From Lineus longissimus (Eukaryota > Nemertea > Pilidiophora > Heteronemertea > Lineidae): 64,000 nucleotides of DNA. Positions within the stretch are counted from its first letter, which is position 1; every line of letters starts with the position of its first letter. Below are positions 44,568-52,636 of the stretch, one piece after another. The stretch spans positions 12,413,001 to 12,477,000 of the forward strand of contig NC_088308.1 in the NCBI RefSeq assembly GCF_910592395.1, read 5' to 3'. The notes beneath the pieces are model-generated. The model saw nothing but the letters and a program-made list of their open reading frames with translations, searched no databases and was not told the origin of the DNA. Made by a program: the position numbers and the translations under genes.

Positions 44568-45257
44568 TTATTCTAACCGTAAATCAATTGAAACTGGAGT
44601 TAAAAATTCAATGGGGTCATCATTCTGATCTTTGACCTGTAGTTCAATACTAGTATGATCGTGCTTTGCGATCTTTACTTTTTGAAGGGAGGTATATTCA
44701 TGAATATCTCCATAATATTTACCCTTGGGAACAAATGACGTAATAAGATCACTGCGCTTGGAGTTTACTAAATTTTTATGTGTATCAACAATACTACAAG
44801 AAATTCTATACTCATGATAGGGTAGAAGTTTACAAGGTTTATTACCAGTAATTTCTGAGCTTATGAAGGTAATCTCTGTATTAGTCATTCCTAATATCTC
44901 ACCTAGTTCTTTATGGAGAATGACTCCAAATGGTGGCTCAACTTTAATTTTTATTTTGCCTTCACTGGGTAAATAAGTTAGGTCAAAGGAGTCAGCATGT
45001 CCTTTTTCATTCAACGCTTCATTTACTGCTTTATTATAAGTAGCTGGCGTATAAAATCCATCAGGAATAACAATTATATCCTGTGCTGTATATTCCTCAT
45101 TGACCACAGTCGCTAATCGTAAATAGTGATTATTCAATTTCCTTGAAAAATTATAGTAAGTCATAGGAATAATAGCCTTTTCAACCTGTACAGTTTCATA
45201 CGACTGAATACTAACTGGAAGTAGAATCCTTAATACATCATGGAATCTAACGTTCAT
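44568..45257 (-). CDS. Probable minor capsid (penton-like) protein
   Basis: It is 229 residues with TAAATG at the start, which overlaps the end of the 500-residue gene by 11 bp. The N-terminal pattern (NVRFHDVLRILLPVSIQ, then YETVQVEKAIIPMTYYNF) is followed by a beta-rich body with VIPDGFYTPATYNKAVNEALN and HKELGEILGMTN. This type of sequence is found in Polinton/adintovirus proteins considered single-jelly-roll minor capsid (penton) proteins. Size and beta-richness fit that fold. It sits near other virion candidates. The assignment depends on pattern recognition, not on a search. Confidence 0.55.
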   Translation of the reverse strand: MNVRFHDVLRILLPVSIQSYETVQVEKAIIPMTYYNFSRKLNNHYLRLATVVNEEYTAQDIIVIPDGFYTPATYNKAVNEALNEKGHADSFDLTYLPSEGKIKIKVEPPFGVILHKELGEILGMTNTEITFISSEITGNKPCKLLPYHEYRISCSIVDTHKNLVNSKRSDLITSFVPKGKYYGDIHEYTSLQKVKIAKHDHTSIELQVKDQNDDPIEFLTPVSIDLRLE

Positions 45258-46749
45258 TTATTTTAGAAGAAATTTTATGTGCTTTTTGTTTAATGCTTCC
45301 TATATTGGATGATAATACTTGAACAATAACTAAAATAGTGACAGCGATCATAATAATCAAATGCTCTGCTAAAAATCCTACAACACCAGCAGCTGCTTTT
45401 AAGATAGTAGACACAATGGAACCTAAAATTCCAGGCAAAGCTACTAAAGCTTTTTTACCTAAAGAAAGCAGCCAATTTTTAAATTTGATCAGACCATCAT
45501 GAATTTTACCAGGAATTCCTGGCTTACTCGGACCATCAGGTTTACTAGGTCTATCAGGTTTTCCAGGTGGTTTACTTGATTTTTTTGGTTTAAATATTGC
45601 AGCCACAGTTCCTCCAATCGCAGAAATAGTTAAAATAACTGCTGAAATAATACTTGCGATCGTAAGTCCTTTCTCTTTAAATAATTCTCTTAATTTTTCA
45701 CCTAAAGTCATATCTTCTCTAAAAAATAAGCTCTTTATTTTTGCTACTTGAGATCTATAAATTTCTTTATAGGATTCAACACTATTTTTATACATCCTAT
45801 CATTATGCTCAAATTGATTTTTCCAAAATGTTATGTCTTCTCTATCACCTTGTTGTTTTGCATTATCAAGTCCTTTTTGAGACTCTTTCATTTTTTTATC
45901 ATAATGTTCTACTTGTATTTTTAAGGCTGCTTCTCTTGTTCTTGCTATAGCCATCTGATCTCTTGCTTTTTTAATCTGATTGACAGAATATTCATTACCT
46001 GCTTTTTCCCTAGCTTCATGAATAGCTTCATCAACGAATTCTTTCATTTTTTGCATATCCTTTTCATATGATTTAGCAGAATACCAAGATTCAAGAGAGT
46101 CATCAGTGTTACTTTCTAATTTATTAATGAGTACTTCTAACTCTTCTTTTCTTTCAGGTGAAATGTTAGCATCAACATGAGTTTCTATTATATCATCTGA
46201 TTCTTGCACTACATTTGACTTGGTTTTAAATGTAGACATTTCAATATTTTCCGCTGCACTAGATCCTGCTCCATCTTCGTATTTCAATTGTCTTCTAGCT
46301 GTTTTTTCTTCAACATTTTCAAGTATTGGAGTTTCTCCCACATTAATTTTCGTAAAAAATGTCATAAGTTCACTTATTCCTGTTAGAGAATTGACTGAAT
46401 AAGGATTTCTATTATTTTTTTGTGTTAGCCTAATTCTCTCCCCGCTTGATTTGTGAAAAAATATTTCATCGTTTTCATTCATTGTCAGTCTGTTACGAAA
46501 TAGTTCCATTGTCTTCCCCTTCTTAAAAATTAAGTGACTTTTATCCATAAAATATCTTGTAAAATCATCCTTTGCATCAATGATTCTCATTTTCTCCATT
46601 AAATCATTGTCAACGGGTTGTGGAACATCTCCAGTCAATTCATTCATAATATTATCATTATCCGCTGCTTGTTGATCATAATTTTCATTCATGTCATCTG
46701 TAGCATCTTCTTCATAGGCTGGATTTTCAATTTCCATGACATTCTCCAT
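45247..46749 (-). CDS. Large virion-type protein: coiled coil, Pro/Gly linker, membrane C-terminus
   Basis: It is 500 residues. Residues 1-60 are acidic. Residues ~205-350 are charged heptad-like helices (EELEVLINKLES, AREKAGNEYSVNQIKKARDQMAIARTR is split here by function, not shown in full). Residues ~363-385 are hydrophobic. A (K/R)PxxPGKP-type linker spans ~388-412 and several amphipathic or hydrophobic helices (WLLSLGKKALVALPGILG, VGFLAEHLIIMIAVTILVIV) lie at ~420-485. The C-terminus could insert into or disrupt membranes, as minor virion proteins of DNA viruses do. This is inference. The gene starts with TAAATG, 5 bp after the stop of the 131-residue gene. Confidence 0.65.
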   Translation of the reverse strand: MENVMEIENPAYEEDATDDMNENYDQQAADNDNIMNELTGDVPQPVDNDLMEKMRIIDAKDDFTRYFMDKSHLIFKKGKTMELFRNRLTMNENDEIFFHKSSGERIRLTQKNNRNPYSVNSLTGISELMTFFTKINVGETPILENVEEKTARRQLKYEDGAGSSAAENIEMSTFKTKSNVVQESDDIIETHVDANISPERKEELEVLINKLESNTDDSLESWYSAKSYEKDMQKMKEFVDEAIHEAREKAGNEYSVNQIKKARDQMAIARTREAALKIQVEHYDKKMKESQKGLDNAKQQGDREDITFWKNQFEHNDRMYKNSVESYKEIYRSQVAKIKSLFFREDMTLGEKLRELFKEKGLTIASIISAVILTISAIGGTVAAIFKPKKSSKPPGKPDRPSKPDGPSKPGIPGKIHDGLIKFKNWLLSLGKKALVALPGILGSIVSTILKAAAGVVGFLAEHLIIMIAVTILVIVQVLSSNIGSIKQKAHKISSKINER

Positions 46750-46754
46750 TTATT

Positions 46755-47150
46755 TTAAATAAATTTTGACAAAACAGCTGATCCAATAACATTTCCTGCA
46801 ATATAGGCTTGTTCATAATTTTTTTGACTCTGACTAGGTTTATAATAGTGAGTTAAATTTGGCTTAGGATGGATGCTGTCATAATAGCGAATAGAATCTT
46901 TCATGTCTAACATGTCTGATTGTGCTTGATGTTTTTTCTGTCGTTGTTCTGCAAGGAAATCAAGATGTTTAATTCTATTGTGCGACCATGTTGCTGACTC
47001 CTTTTGTAATTTTTCGCTTGCTAAATCGTGTCTTTTACGCTCTTCTGCAGCATTCTGAGCATCAAATGCGTGGAACATGGCATTCCCCCCAACGAAAGCA
47101 GTCGCATTAGCTACTGCTCCAAAAATTGTAGTTAAAATCATGCCAGCCAT
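46755..47150 (-). CDS. Small conserved Polinton membrane/helical protein
   Basis: It is 131 residues with TAAATG at the start. A short hydrophobic N-terminus (MILTTIFGAVANATAFVGG) precedes a helical body with HDLASEKLQKESATWSHNRI and HLDFLAEQRQ. It ends in another mildly hydrophobic stretch (YIAGNVIGSAVLSKFI). The pattern of a short membrane segment followed by LQK...W...R...DF is common in Polinton accessory proteins, whose function is not known. It is co-directional with the capsid-type genes around it. Confidence 0.65.
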   Translation of the reverse strand: MAGMILTTIFGAVANATAFVGGNAMFHAFDAQNAAEERKRHDLASEKLQKESATWSHNRIKHLDFLAEQRQKKHQAQSDMLDMKDSIRYYDSIHPKPNLTHYYKPSQSQKNYEQAYIAGNVIGSAVLSKFI

Positions 47151-47179
47151 TTATTTTATAAAAATTTTGTTCAATATGT

Positions 47180-47254
47180 CAATATGCCATTTTTGGCACA
47201 TTGATTTTTTTTAAAAAAATTTTGTTGAACAGGGCTAGCAAATTGCTAGCCCTG
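47180..47254. terminator. Two intergenic palindromes
   Basis: CAATATGCCATTTTTGGC... at 47,180-47,203 is an imperfect 24-bp palindrome, present again at 52,170-52,193. CAGGGCTAGCAA-A-TTGC... at 47,230-47,254 has a perfect 12-bp stem. Both lie just after the stop of the 78-residue gene and before the next start, so they may end or separate transcripts. Confidence 0.6.
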
Positions 47255-47265
47255 AGTAGCCCTGT

Positions 47266-47502
47266 TTAATTAGTGATGTTCTTCGGCAATCCTTGCTTTT
47301 CCAGATAACCTTTTGTAATAATAGCTAGTGACACAGCACCAGTTAGCTTCAATGCTTCCATCAAGTCAGGTTTACTAGGATCACCAATATTTGACTTGAG
47401 TAGCTTTTTAGCAGCCATTCCATAGCCAACAACAAGTGCTGCTAAAACTGCAGAATGGTAAATTGTGTTTCCAATATTTTTTGTGTCGATCATTGTGCTC
47501 AT
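47266..47502 (-). CDS. Small two-helix membrane protein conserved in Polintons
   Basis: It is 78 residues with TATAAATAAATG at the start. The layout is NTIYHSAVLAALVVGYGMAAKKL (membrane helix, ~12-34), GDPSKPDLMEALKLTGAVSLAIITKGYLEKQGLP (second helix, ~44-65), then a short tail. The pattern of two helices joined by a GDPSKPDL-like loop is familiar from Polintons of many animals. Its role is unknown and may be in the virion or in membrane interaction. Confidence 0.75.
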   Translation of the reverse strand: MSTMIDTKNIGNTIYHSAVLAALVVGYGMAAKKLLKSNIGDPSKPDLMEALKLTGAVSLAIITKGYLEKQGLPKNITN

Positions 47503-47530
47503 TTATTTATAGTAAAATTTTTTTTTAAAT

Positions 47531-47857
47531 TTATAAGATCATATTTTCAGATTTTTGTTTAGCTTTAAGTTTTTTAACATCATTATGTAATTTTTCTTCA
47601 CTAGGATCAATAGGTGATGAATTTTTGGAATAGAACCAAACAAAACCTGCTAAAGTGATTCCACTTATCAATATTAAAGGATAGTACTCGCTACGCTCGC
47701 AGAAGTAGTTTGTAGATTGTGTGATGTCTTGTTGAACAGGCTTCTTCTTTCCTTTATTCAACTGGCCTAATTTTCTACCCCATTCAACTCTCTTAGGATT
47801 CTTTGGCTTTTCTGTTGTTGTAATTTCAGTTGTTGTGTTATCTTTTTCTCCGTTCAT
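47531..47857 (-). CDS. Basic single-pass membrane protein
   Basis: It is 108 residues: a polar, Thr-rich N-terminus, then the basic KPKNPKRVEWGRKLGQLNKGKKK (~17-40). A hydrophobic helix (~60-78, LILISGITLAGFVWFY) and a charged tail follow. The start region is the shared AAATAAACAGGTATGAAC seen at two other genes. The NPKRV...GR.L basic box is reminiscent of small Polinton proteins. No function is known. Confidence 0.65.
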   Translation of the reverse strand: MNGEKDNTTTEITTTEKPKNPKRVEWGRKLGQLNKGKKKPVQQDITQSTNYFCERSEYYPLILISGITLAGFVWFYSKNSSPIDPSEEKLHNDVKKLKAKQKSENMIL

Positions 47858-47879
47858 ACCTGTTTATTTTATGAAAAAA

Positions 47880-48795
47880 TATTAGCGACTATTAAAGTTA
47901 TTATTAAAGTCATTATTAGCGACTATTAAAGAGGTTGAATAGCGCCTCCAGAAGCAAGCAACAGCGCCACCCGTAGCAGAAATAAGAACTGCTTAGTGAC
48001 GTCATGGTTTCCATATACGGCATCTCATTTGCATATTTTTACAACCTTATTTACTACGAGTTATAAATATGCCAGTAGCACGTGGATCATGCCGGGCGGC
48101 GCTGTCAGGTGTTTCCACTATGGGTTACATAATCGGCTACAAAGAGGCCAGTGTTCTAGTAAATGAAGTTAGCAATGATAGCGAAAGAATGTTAGTGTAT
48201 GTTACGCAGTCAATAGCGATAGTAGTGAGTTGGAGAGAGGAGAAAATGGAAAATGGAGAGAATAGTAGTATGGATTTCGAGTCCCAAGAAGAAACTTTGC
48301 AAAGTTTTCATCAAACTGATAATCATATTCCTTCCTTCTCTGTCTCCAACAATTAAAAGTTGCTGCAGTCAACCTGTTGATGCGTTTATCCGCGAGCGAA
48401 TCGACGAGACAAGCATTTTTCAAGCATCCGAATGGTACCTTACAGATCCGCAAGGGGCGCGTTACCGAAAATGTTGCAAAAATCAATAACGTGATCGTAA
48501 ATACTGTCATATTTTTCAAAATGAGAGTATGTAAATGATACGCAGACGGTAAACCAATGAAAGGCCAGTATCTATTGAACCTTACAAGTGATTTGGGGGC
48601 CTTGAAACTCCTTATATTTATCAATGAAACCTTATTCCTGCCTAAGGTTTTGACCGGGCCGTCCAAAACTCCCCATTTTTTGGCGGGCCATTCCCTTTAA
48701 AGTCATTATTAGCGACTATTAAAGTCATTATTAAAGTCATTATTAGCGACTATTAAAGTTATTATTAAAGTCATTATTAGCGACTATTAAAGTCT
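47880..48795. repeat. Short tandem repeat array split by an insertion
   Basis: Units of about 22 bp ('gtcattattagcgactatta') alternating with a 13-bp part ('gttattattaaag') occur at 47,880-47,930 and 48,697-48,795. The array lies between divergent transcription units (the 108-residue gene to the left, the zinc-ribbon gene to the right), a usual place for an origin or control region, though nothing proves that here. Confidence 0.75.
47930..48696. mobile_element. Probable insertion inside the Polinton, TTAA-flanked
   Basis: The 767-bp segment interrupts the tandem array and has TTAA at both edges (47,926-47,929 and 48,697-48,700), the target of piggyBac-type elements. It is less A/T-rich than the surrounding Polinton. 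Its ends (AGAGGTTGAATAGC... and reversed AGGGAATGGCCCG...) are only vaguely similar, so inverted repeats are not proven. A 154-codon minus frame at 48,202-48,666 is open but has no recognisable domain. Confidence 0.5.
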
Positions 48796-48904
48796 GATGA
48801 TTTTTTGTGTGATGATAGTTGATTTTTTGTGTGATGATAGAAAAAATAGTTGATTTTAAATGTGGTGATGATATTTTAATAAAAATTAGGTTGTCATAAA
48901 TAAA

Positions 48905-49600
48905 ATGAAGACAGATGTTAGATTTGACAACTTTGAAGACATATATGAAAAAGTTGTTGAAGCATTAGAAAATGACGCAAGACACTATCAATATGACATG
49001 TCACTTGTTTCATACAATCGTTATTATTTGCGAGAGCAGCTTAAAATAGCTGGAAAATATGTCAATTTATATTGTAATCATTGGATTTGTCAAGATTGTT
49101 ATTCAACAGATTGTACTATACTAGAGAATGAAGTCGTTTGTAATGATTGTGGCACTGTAGACAATGCTTTTGATTCATACTCTCATACTTCACCAGATTT
49201 GTGGACAAATTCTATTCAAAAAACGTATATGTGTGGATCACACTATGGCATGGAAAAAACTCATAAGTATGTGATATCTAAATTTTCAAAATTTAAAGAA
49301 CACTATAAAGACGAACTATTGTTCAAGAGAGTGGACAATCATTTAATTGCCAAGGATGTGAAAAGGTTAGAAGACCTGTTTGAACAGAATAAGGATAAAC
49401 TAAACAGAAAGTCCTTCTTTTTTAACAAACATATATTACGAAAATTAAATGAACACTATCTTTTAGCACCAGCAAGTATAAGCGCAGCGACGAGAAAAGA
49501 ATTGAAAAAATTGGACGCAAAAGCGGCTGCATCAGCGAGTGTATTAACATCTTCTTTAGAAAAGGTGTATGAAGATTTTAAAAAATTAAATTGGCCATAA
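48905..49600 (+). CDS. Zinc-ribbon protein (TFIIB/VLTF3-like candidate)
   Basis: It is 231 residues with TAAATAAAATG at the start. The zinc-ribbon pattern is Cys62-x2-Cys65 and Cys79-x2-Cys82-Gly (WICQDC, then VVCNDCG), with further Cys at 57 and 70. This is the TFIIB-type spacing, also found in VLTF3-type late transcription factors of large DNA viruses. The remainder is helical and basic (RKELKKLDAKAAASASVLTSSLEKVYEDF). It is one of the few plus-strand genes and faces convergent genes on its right. A transcription role is inference. A structural zinc protein is the alternative. Confidence 0.6.
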   Translation: MKTDVRFDNFEDIYEKVVEALENDARHYQYDMSLVSYNRYYLREQLKIAGKYVNLYCNHWICQDCYSTDCTILENEVVCNDCGTVDNAFDSYSHTSPDLWTNSIQKTYMCGSHYGMEKTHKYVISKFSKFKEHYKDELLFKRVDNHLIAKDVKRLEDLFEQNKDKLNRKSFFFNKHILRKLNEHYLLAPASISAATRKELKKLDAKAAASASVLTSSLEKVYEDFKKLNWP

Positions 49601-49622
49601 TCTTAGATTTTATAAAGTTAGT

Positions 49623-49650
49623 GAGGACTCTATAAAATTTAGGAATCCTC
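49623..49650. terminator. Imperfect hairpin between convergent genes
   Basis: GAGGACTC (49,623-49,630) can pair with GAATCCTC (49,643-49,650) at 7 of 8 positions, between the stops of the zinc-ribbon gene and the 63-residue gene. Confidence 0.4.
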
Positions 49651-49830
49651 GCATGTGTCCTCTGCTTCATGCGTCATTGCAGTTTCAGCCGTATTGACTA
49701 CAATTGTACCTGCAGCTAAAAGTGTTGGGTTCATATATTGACCCAGTTGTTTTTTTATTTCATGGTTTACTATGATATTGTCATTTAATTTTTCATGTAA
49801 TTTTTTTTGATCCAAATTTGGAAATACCAT
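49639..49830 (-). CDS. Small acidic protein, unknown
   Basis: It is 63 residues. The start (TAAAAATG) overlaps the end region of the preceding 80-residue gene, whose TAA stop is 3 bp upstream. Residues ~35-48 are moderately hydrophobic (PTLLAAGTIVVNTA) and the tail is acidic. No family is recognised. Tight coupling to its neighbour supports it being real. Confidence 0.5.
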   Translation of the reverse strand: MVFPNLDQKKLHEKLNDNIIVNHEIKKQLGQYMNPTLLAAGTIVVNTAETAMTHEAEDTCEDS

Positions 49831-49832
49831 TT

Positions 49833-50075
49833 TTACTGCTTGAGTATAACCAAATAGTAAATTAGGACTAAATCATCAGCAATCTGAGTATTATATTTGA
49901 TGTTATATTCATTATGTAATTTTTCAATATTTTTTTGTGAAGCTTTTTTAATCGTAGCCTCAGATGATTTTATTCCTAGTTTATTGAGTAATCCTGATTG
50001 ATCGTGTGAAAGTAATTCACTTCGCATGTCATCCACAGAATCAAGAATATCCTCTTCCACATTCACGTTGTTCAT
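49833..50075 (-). CDS. Small helical protein, unknown
   Basis: It is 80 residues with the shared AAATAAACAGGTATGAAC start context. The acidic N-terminus has EEDILDSVDDMRSELL, then HDQSGLLNKLGIKSSEATIKKASQKN and a helical end. No family is recognised. It lies between the packaging ATPase and the 63-residue gene, all on the minus strand. Confidence 0.6.
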   Translation of the reverse strand: MNNVNVEEDILDSVDDMRSELLSHDQSGLLNKLGIKSSEATIKKASQKNIEKLHNEYNIKYNTQIADDLVLIYYLVILKQ

Positions 50076-50100
50076 ACCTGTTTATTTATTAAAATTTTTT

Positions 50101-50715
50101 TTACTTAAGAAAGTAATCAAAAGGCATCTTTCTGCGCAGTATAAGCTTCTTTCCTGCATCAATCTGCATCAGAACTGTGTCTTTTTCGCTTTGTGGAATA
50201 CATCGATTTTCTTTGAAAATTTGATCCATAGATAATTGATCATTCATTGTATGAATCACCATGTGTTTACAATTTTCTCTAAAATCTTTTACAACTGCAT
50301 TATATTTTTGTGTCAAAAGCCACACAGAAATTCCATAATGTCTTCCTGAGAAAGCTAGTTCAGTCAATTTTGTACACTTATTCTTTGATTCCCACAAATT
50401 AGCACAATCATCAATGATAAATAATGTTTGATGATCTTGACTTTTTAAATTTTCAATCGCATCTTCTAAGCATATATTTAAATCTGTAAGTACTAATTTT
50501 GGAGGATAAATGTGTATATTTTTATCTTGTGTAATCCATGCTCTATCTTGGTAAGTTTTATTCATGTCAATGGTTGGACAAAATATCACAATGTCATCAA
50601 ATTTTTTACGAAATTCTTTTTCAAGTAAGTCAAGTATAAAGTAGGTCTTGCCACAATCAGTCATTCCGACAATTAACATATTGAACGGTGGATCACAATA
50701 AAATTCATTGTTCAT
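50101..50715 (-). CDS. FtsK/HerA-type genome-packaging ATPase
   Basis: It is 204 residues. Walker A is GMTDCGKT (residues 17-24) and Walker B is TLFIIDD (97-103). SGRHYGISVWLLTQ (~123-136) supplies the sensor segment, as in Polinton and adenovirus-like packaging ATPases. It would pump replicated element DNA into capsids. Length and motifs are complete and intact. The start region is again AAATAAACAGGTATGAAC. It lies between the capsid gene and small genes, as is common in Polintons. Confidence 0.9.
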   Translation of the reverse strand: MNNEFYCDPPFNMLIVGMTDCGKTYFILDLLEKEFRKKFDDIVIFCPTIDMNKTYQDRAWITQDKNIHIYPPKLVLTDLNICLEDAIENLKSQDHQTLFIIDDCANLWESKNKCTKLTELAFSGRHYGISVWLLTQKYNAVVKDFRENCKHMVIHTMNDQLSMDQIFKENRCIPQSEKDTVLMQIDAGKKLILRRKMPFDYFLK

Positions 50716-50760
50716 ACCTGTTTATTTTTAACATTTTGAAGAAGCAAAAGAATTTAAGAT

Positions 50761-50901
50761 GTCATCAAATTTGATGACAAAAATTCAATATACTCGCTAA
50801 GCTTAAGCTCGTAAGCAACTCGGTTGTCAAATTTGACAACTGAGAGAAAGTTATTTATCAAATTTGAAGAATATTCTCGGTCTTCAAATTTGAAGATCGA
50901 G
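50761..50901. repeat. Cluster of palindromes with a CAAATTTG core
   Basis: GTCATCAAATTTGATGAC (50,761-50,778) and GTTGTCAAATTTGACAAC (50,823-50,840) are perfect palindromes. A 26-bp palindrome with one mismatch lies at 50,876-50,901 around TCTTCAAATTTGAAGA, and an imperfect one lies near 50,855. They fill the space between the stop of the capsid gene and the start of the ATPase. The same core recurs at 53,771-53,790 and 53,806-53,827. Confidence 0.85.
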
Positions 50902-50922
50902 ACATGCTAAATATTTTTGTGG

Positions 50923-52137
50923 TTAGTGTACAATGCCCTTTACTTGTTTATTCTCAAGTCCTACTAATCCATCAGCTACAATATAGACTAGCATGTCATA
51001 TTCTGTTTCAGTACTTCTGGTAAGTTCAAGTTGTAAACCATGTTTAATATTGCTCATGGCAGTTCCAGATCCATGTAAATAGTTGTCCTCTGTACTTCTC
51101 AGATCAATCCACAGAGCATATTTATGATTTTCATAGAATTTTTCGACATCCATCATGCAGTCTTCAGTTTGCTTAAGATCTTCTGACATATAAAGTCGTT
51201 TGACTTCATCAAATTGATTATAGGCTTTCATTCCTGACTTGAATATACAGTGAGAAATTCCTTCTGAAGTAATGGTCACATTAGTGATGTCTGGATTTTG
51301 AAAACTTGTATTTTCGGCATCATACTCAGCGTAATTTTTCTGGAAAAATATCAAGATTCCTTTTGTTGATGCACGATTGACATCTACATTGATATTCATG
51401 CGTTTATTCTTTCCAATTGAATCTGTCCTCAAAAGATGCACGTCTTCATATCTAAATCTAGTATCAGCATATATTGCTTCGATTTCCTCACTAAGTTCTG
51501 TGGAAAAGACTGTTTCATACTCAAGTTGAATATCTTTCACAGCATACGTTTTTGATGTTGCAGTTCCTGTCACAACATATTTTGCATCATTGAATTTGAT
51601 ATTATATTCAATGGATTCTAAAATAGCTGATGGGTAAAAAGGTAGATGATCATCAAATATTTCTGACTCAATAGGAATACAATATCTGTCACCAAATGCT
51701 GTTTTAATAGCATCTTTTCGTTGCTCCTTGTCAATACCTTGCTGAACACGATTTTTCCTCTGCTTGTCTGTCAACCAAAAGTCCTTGAACGTATTATAGA
51801 TGTAAGATTTGTCCACTTCACTCATTGTTTTTCCACCCAATTTAGTAGTAATTCTTTCTACAATATTTCGACCTACATTAGCCACAAATCCAGCTGCTGC
51901 AGCATTGGCTGCATTACTTGCTTTTGATGAGGTAGACAACTTAAATGTAAGTTTCAAACTTTTAGGAACAATCACTTGTCCTTTTTCAAGCTGAGGAATT
52001 TTCACATAAAGTGTTTCTCCAGGATTCACAGAATTAGGATTGTGAGTAATGACTTCATAATTTCTTTTAGCTTTGAGCCCCTTGGCTATTTTGTTTGATC
52101 TATAAGGATCAAGATATTTACCAAATGATGTGTCCAT
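50923..52137 (-). CDS. Major capsid protein (double jelly-roll)
   Basis: It is 404 residues with TATAAATAAATG at the start. The sequence has the order usual for invertebrate Polinton capsid proteins. YEVITHNPNSVNPGETLYVKIPQL is at ~28-51, VPKSLKLTFKLS near 58, and NIVERITTKLGGKTM near 91. RYCIPIESEIFDDHLPFYPSAIL is near 150, KDIQLEYETVFSTELSEE near 200, and YALWIDLRSTEDNYLHGSGTAMSNIKHGLQLELTR near 338-372. The length fits the double jelly-roll group. The frame is intact. It would form the hexameric capsomers of a particle. Confidence 0.88.
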   Translation of the reverse strand: MDTSFGKYLDPYRSNKIAKGLKAKRNYEVITHNPNSVNPGETLYVKIPQLEKGQVIVPKSLKLTFKLSTSSKASNAANAAAAGFVANVGRNIVERITTKLGGKTMSEVDKSYIYNTFKDFWLTDKQRKNRVQQGIDKEQRKDAIKTAFGDRYCIPIESEIFDDHLPFYPSAILESIEYNIKFNDAKYVVTGTATSKTYAVKDIQLEYETVFSTELSEEIEAIYADTRFRYEDVHLLRTDSIGKNKRMNINVDVNRASTKGILIFFQKNYAEYDAENTSFQNPDITNVTITSEGISHCIFKSGMKAYNQFDEVKRLYMSEDLKQTEDCMMDVEKFYENHKYALWIDLRSTEDNYLHGSGTAMSNIKHGLQLELTRSTETEYDMLVYIVADGLVGLENKQVKGIVH

Positions 52138-52169
52138 TTATTTATAGTAAAATTTTTTTAAAAAAAAAT

Positions 52170-52193
52170 CAATGTGCCATTTTTGGCATATTG
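52170..52193. repeat. Intergenic palindrome, second copy
   Basis: CAATGTGCCATTTTTGGC... is an imperfect 24-bp palindrome like 47,180-47,203. It lies between the divergent capsid gene and the 119-residue gene, so here it is near starts, not stops. Confidence 0.6.
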
Positions 52194-52238
52194 AACAAGA
52201 AGAAAATTTTTATAGACAATTAATTTTAATTAAAATAA

Positions 52239-52598
52239 ATGAGTAATTTATATTCTAACTTTGATCAAATTCAAGACATTCAAGACAAGTTCAATGCAGA
52301 CATCCTCAAGGTTAAAGATAGATTTAATTTGTGGGATTATGAGATTGACAAAGTACTAGTTGAAATTAAAGAAGAGATCCTCAAGGTTAAAAACAGTTCG
52401 TGGGGTGCAGACGTTATAACAGCGAGTAAAGTCAATACTAAAGTGGATCAACTTGAGATATCAGTGAATGACTCCTTCATCAAATTAGAAACATGGTGGG
52501 CTATCGTTGGAACTTATTTAGACTATATGTTCACCCGTAGAAGATGGAAAAATGTACCCAAGGAGCTGAAAGAACTTCCTTCATTGCAAATTGAGTAA
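52239..52598 (+). CDS. Helical protein, unknown
   Basis: It is 119 residues with TAAATG at the start. It is charged and heptad-like (FDQIQDIQDKFNADILKVKDRF, DKVLVEIKEEILKVKNSS), with a Trp-rich C-terminal part (LETWWAIVGTYLDYMFTRRRW). It is transcribed toward the integrase, with a palindrome that contains both stop codons. No family is recognised. Confidence 0.6.
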   Translation: MSNLYSNFDQIQDIQDKFNADILKVKDRFNLWDYEIDKVLVEIKEEILKVKNSSWGADVITASKVNTKVDQLEISVNDSFIKLETWWAIVGTYLDYMFTRRRWKNVPKELKELPSLQIE

Positions 52599-52636
52599 GA
52601 TGTTTATAGTGTGATTTTACATTATAAATATCTTAC
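52595..52636. terminator. Stem-loop containing the stop codons of two convergent genes
   Basis: 52,595-52,608 (GTAAGATGTTTATA) pairs with 52,623-52,636 (TATAAATATCTTAC) at 13 of 14 positions. The stop of the plus-strand gene (52,596-52,598) and the stop of the integrase (52,633-52,635) lie in opposite arms. It is a good candidate for a bidirectional 3'-end signal. Confidence 0.7.

Noticed and set aside
48202-48666. 154-codon minus frame in the TTAA-flanked block
   Set aside because: It is open, but has no recognisable domain and no TAAATG start, and the opposite strand is also partly open. I describe the block but do not call a gene.
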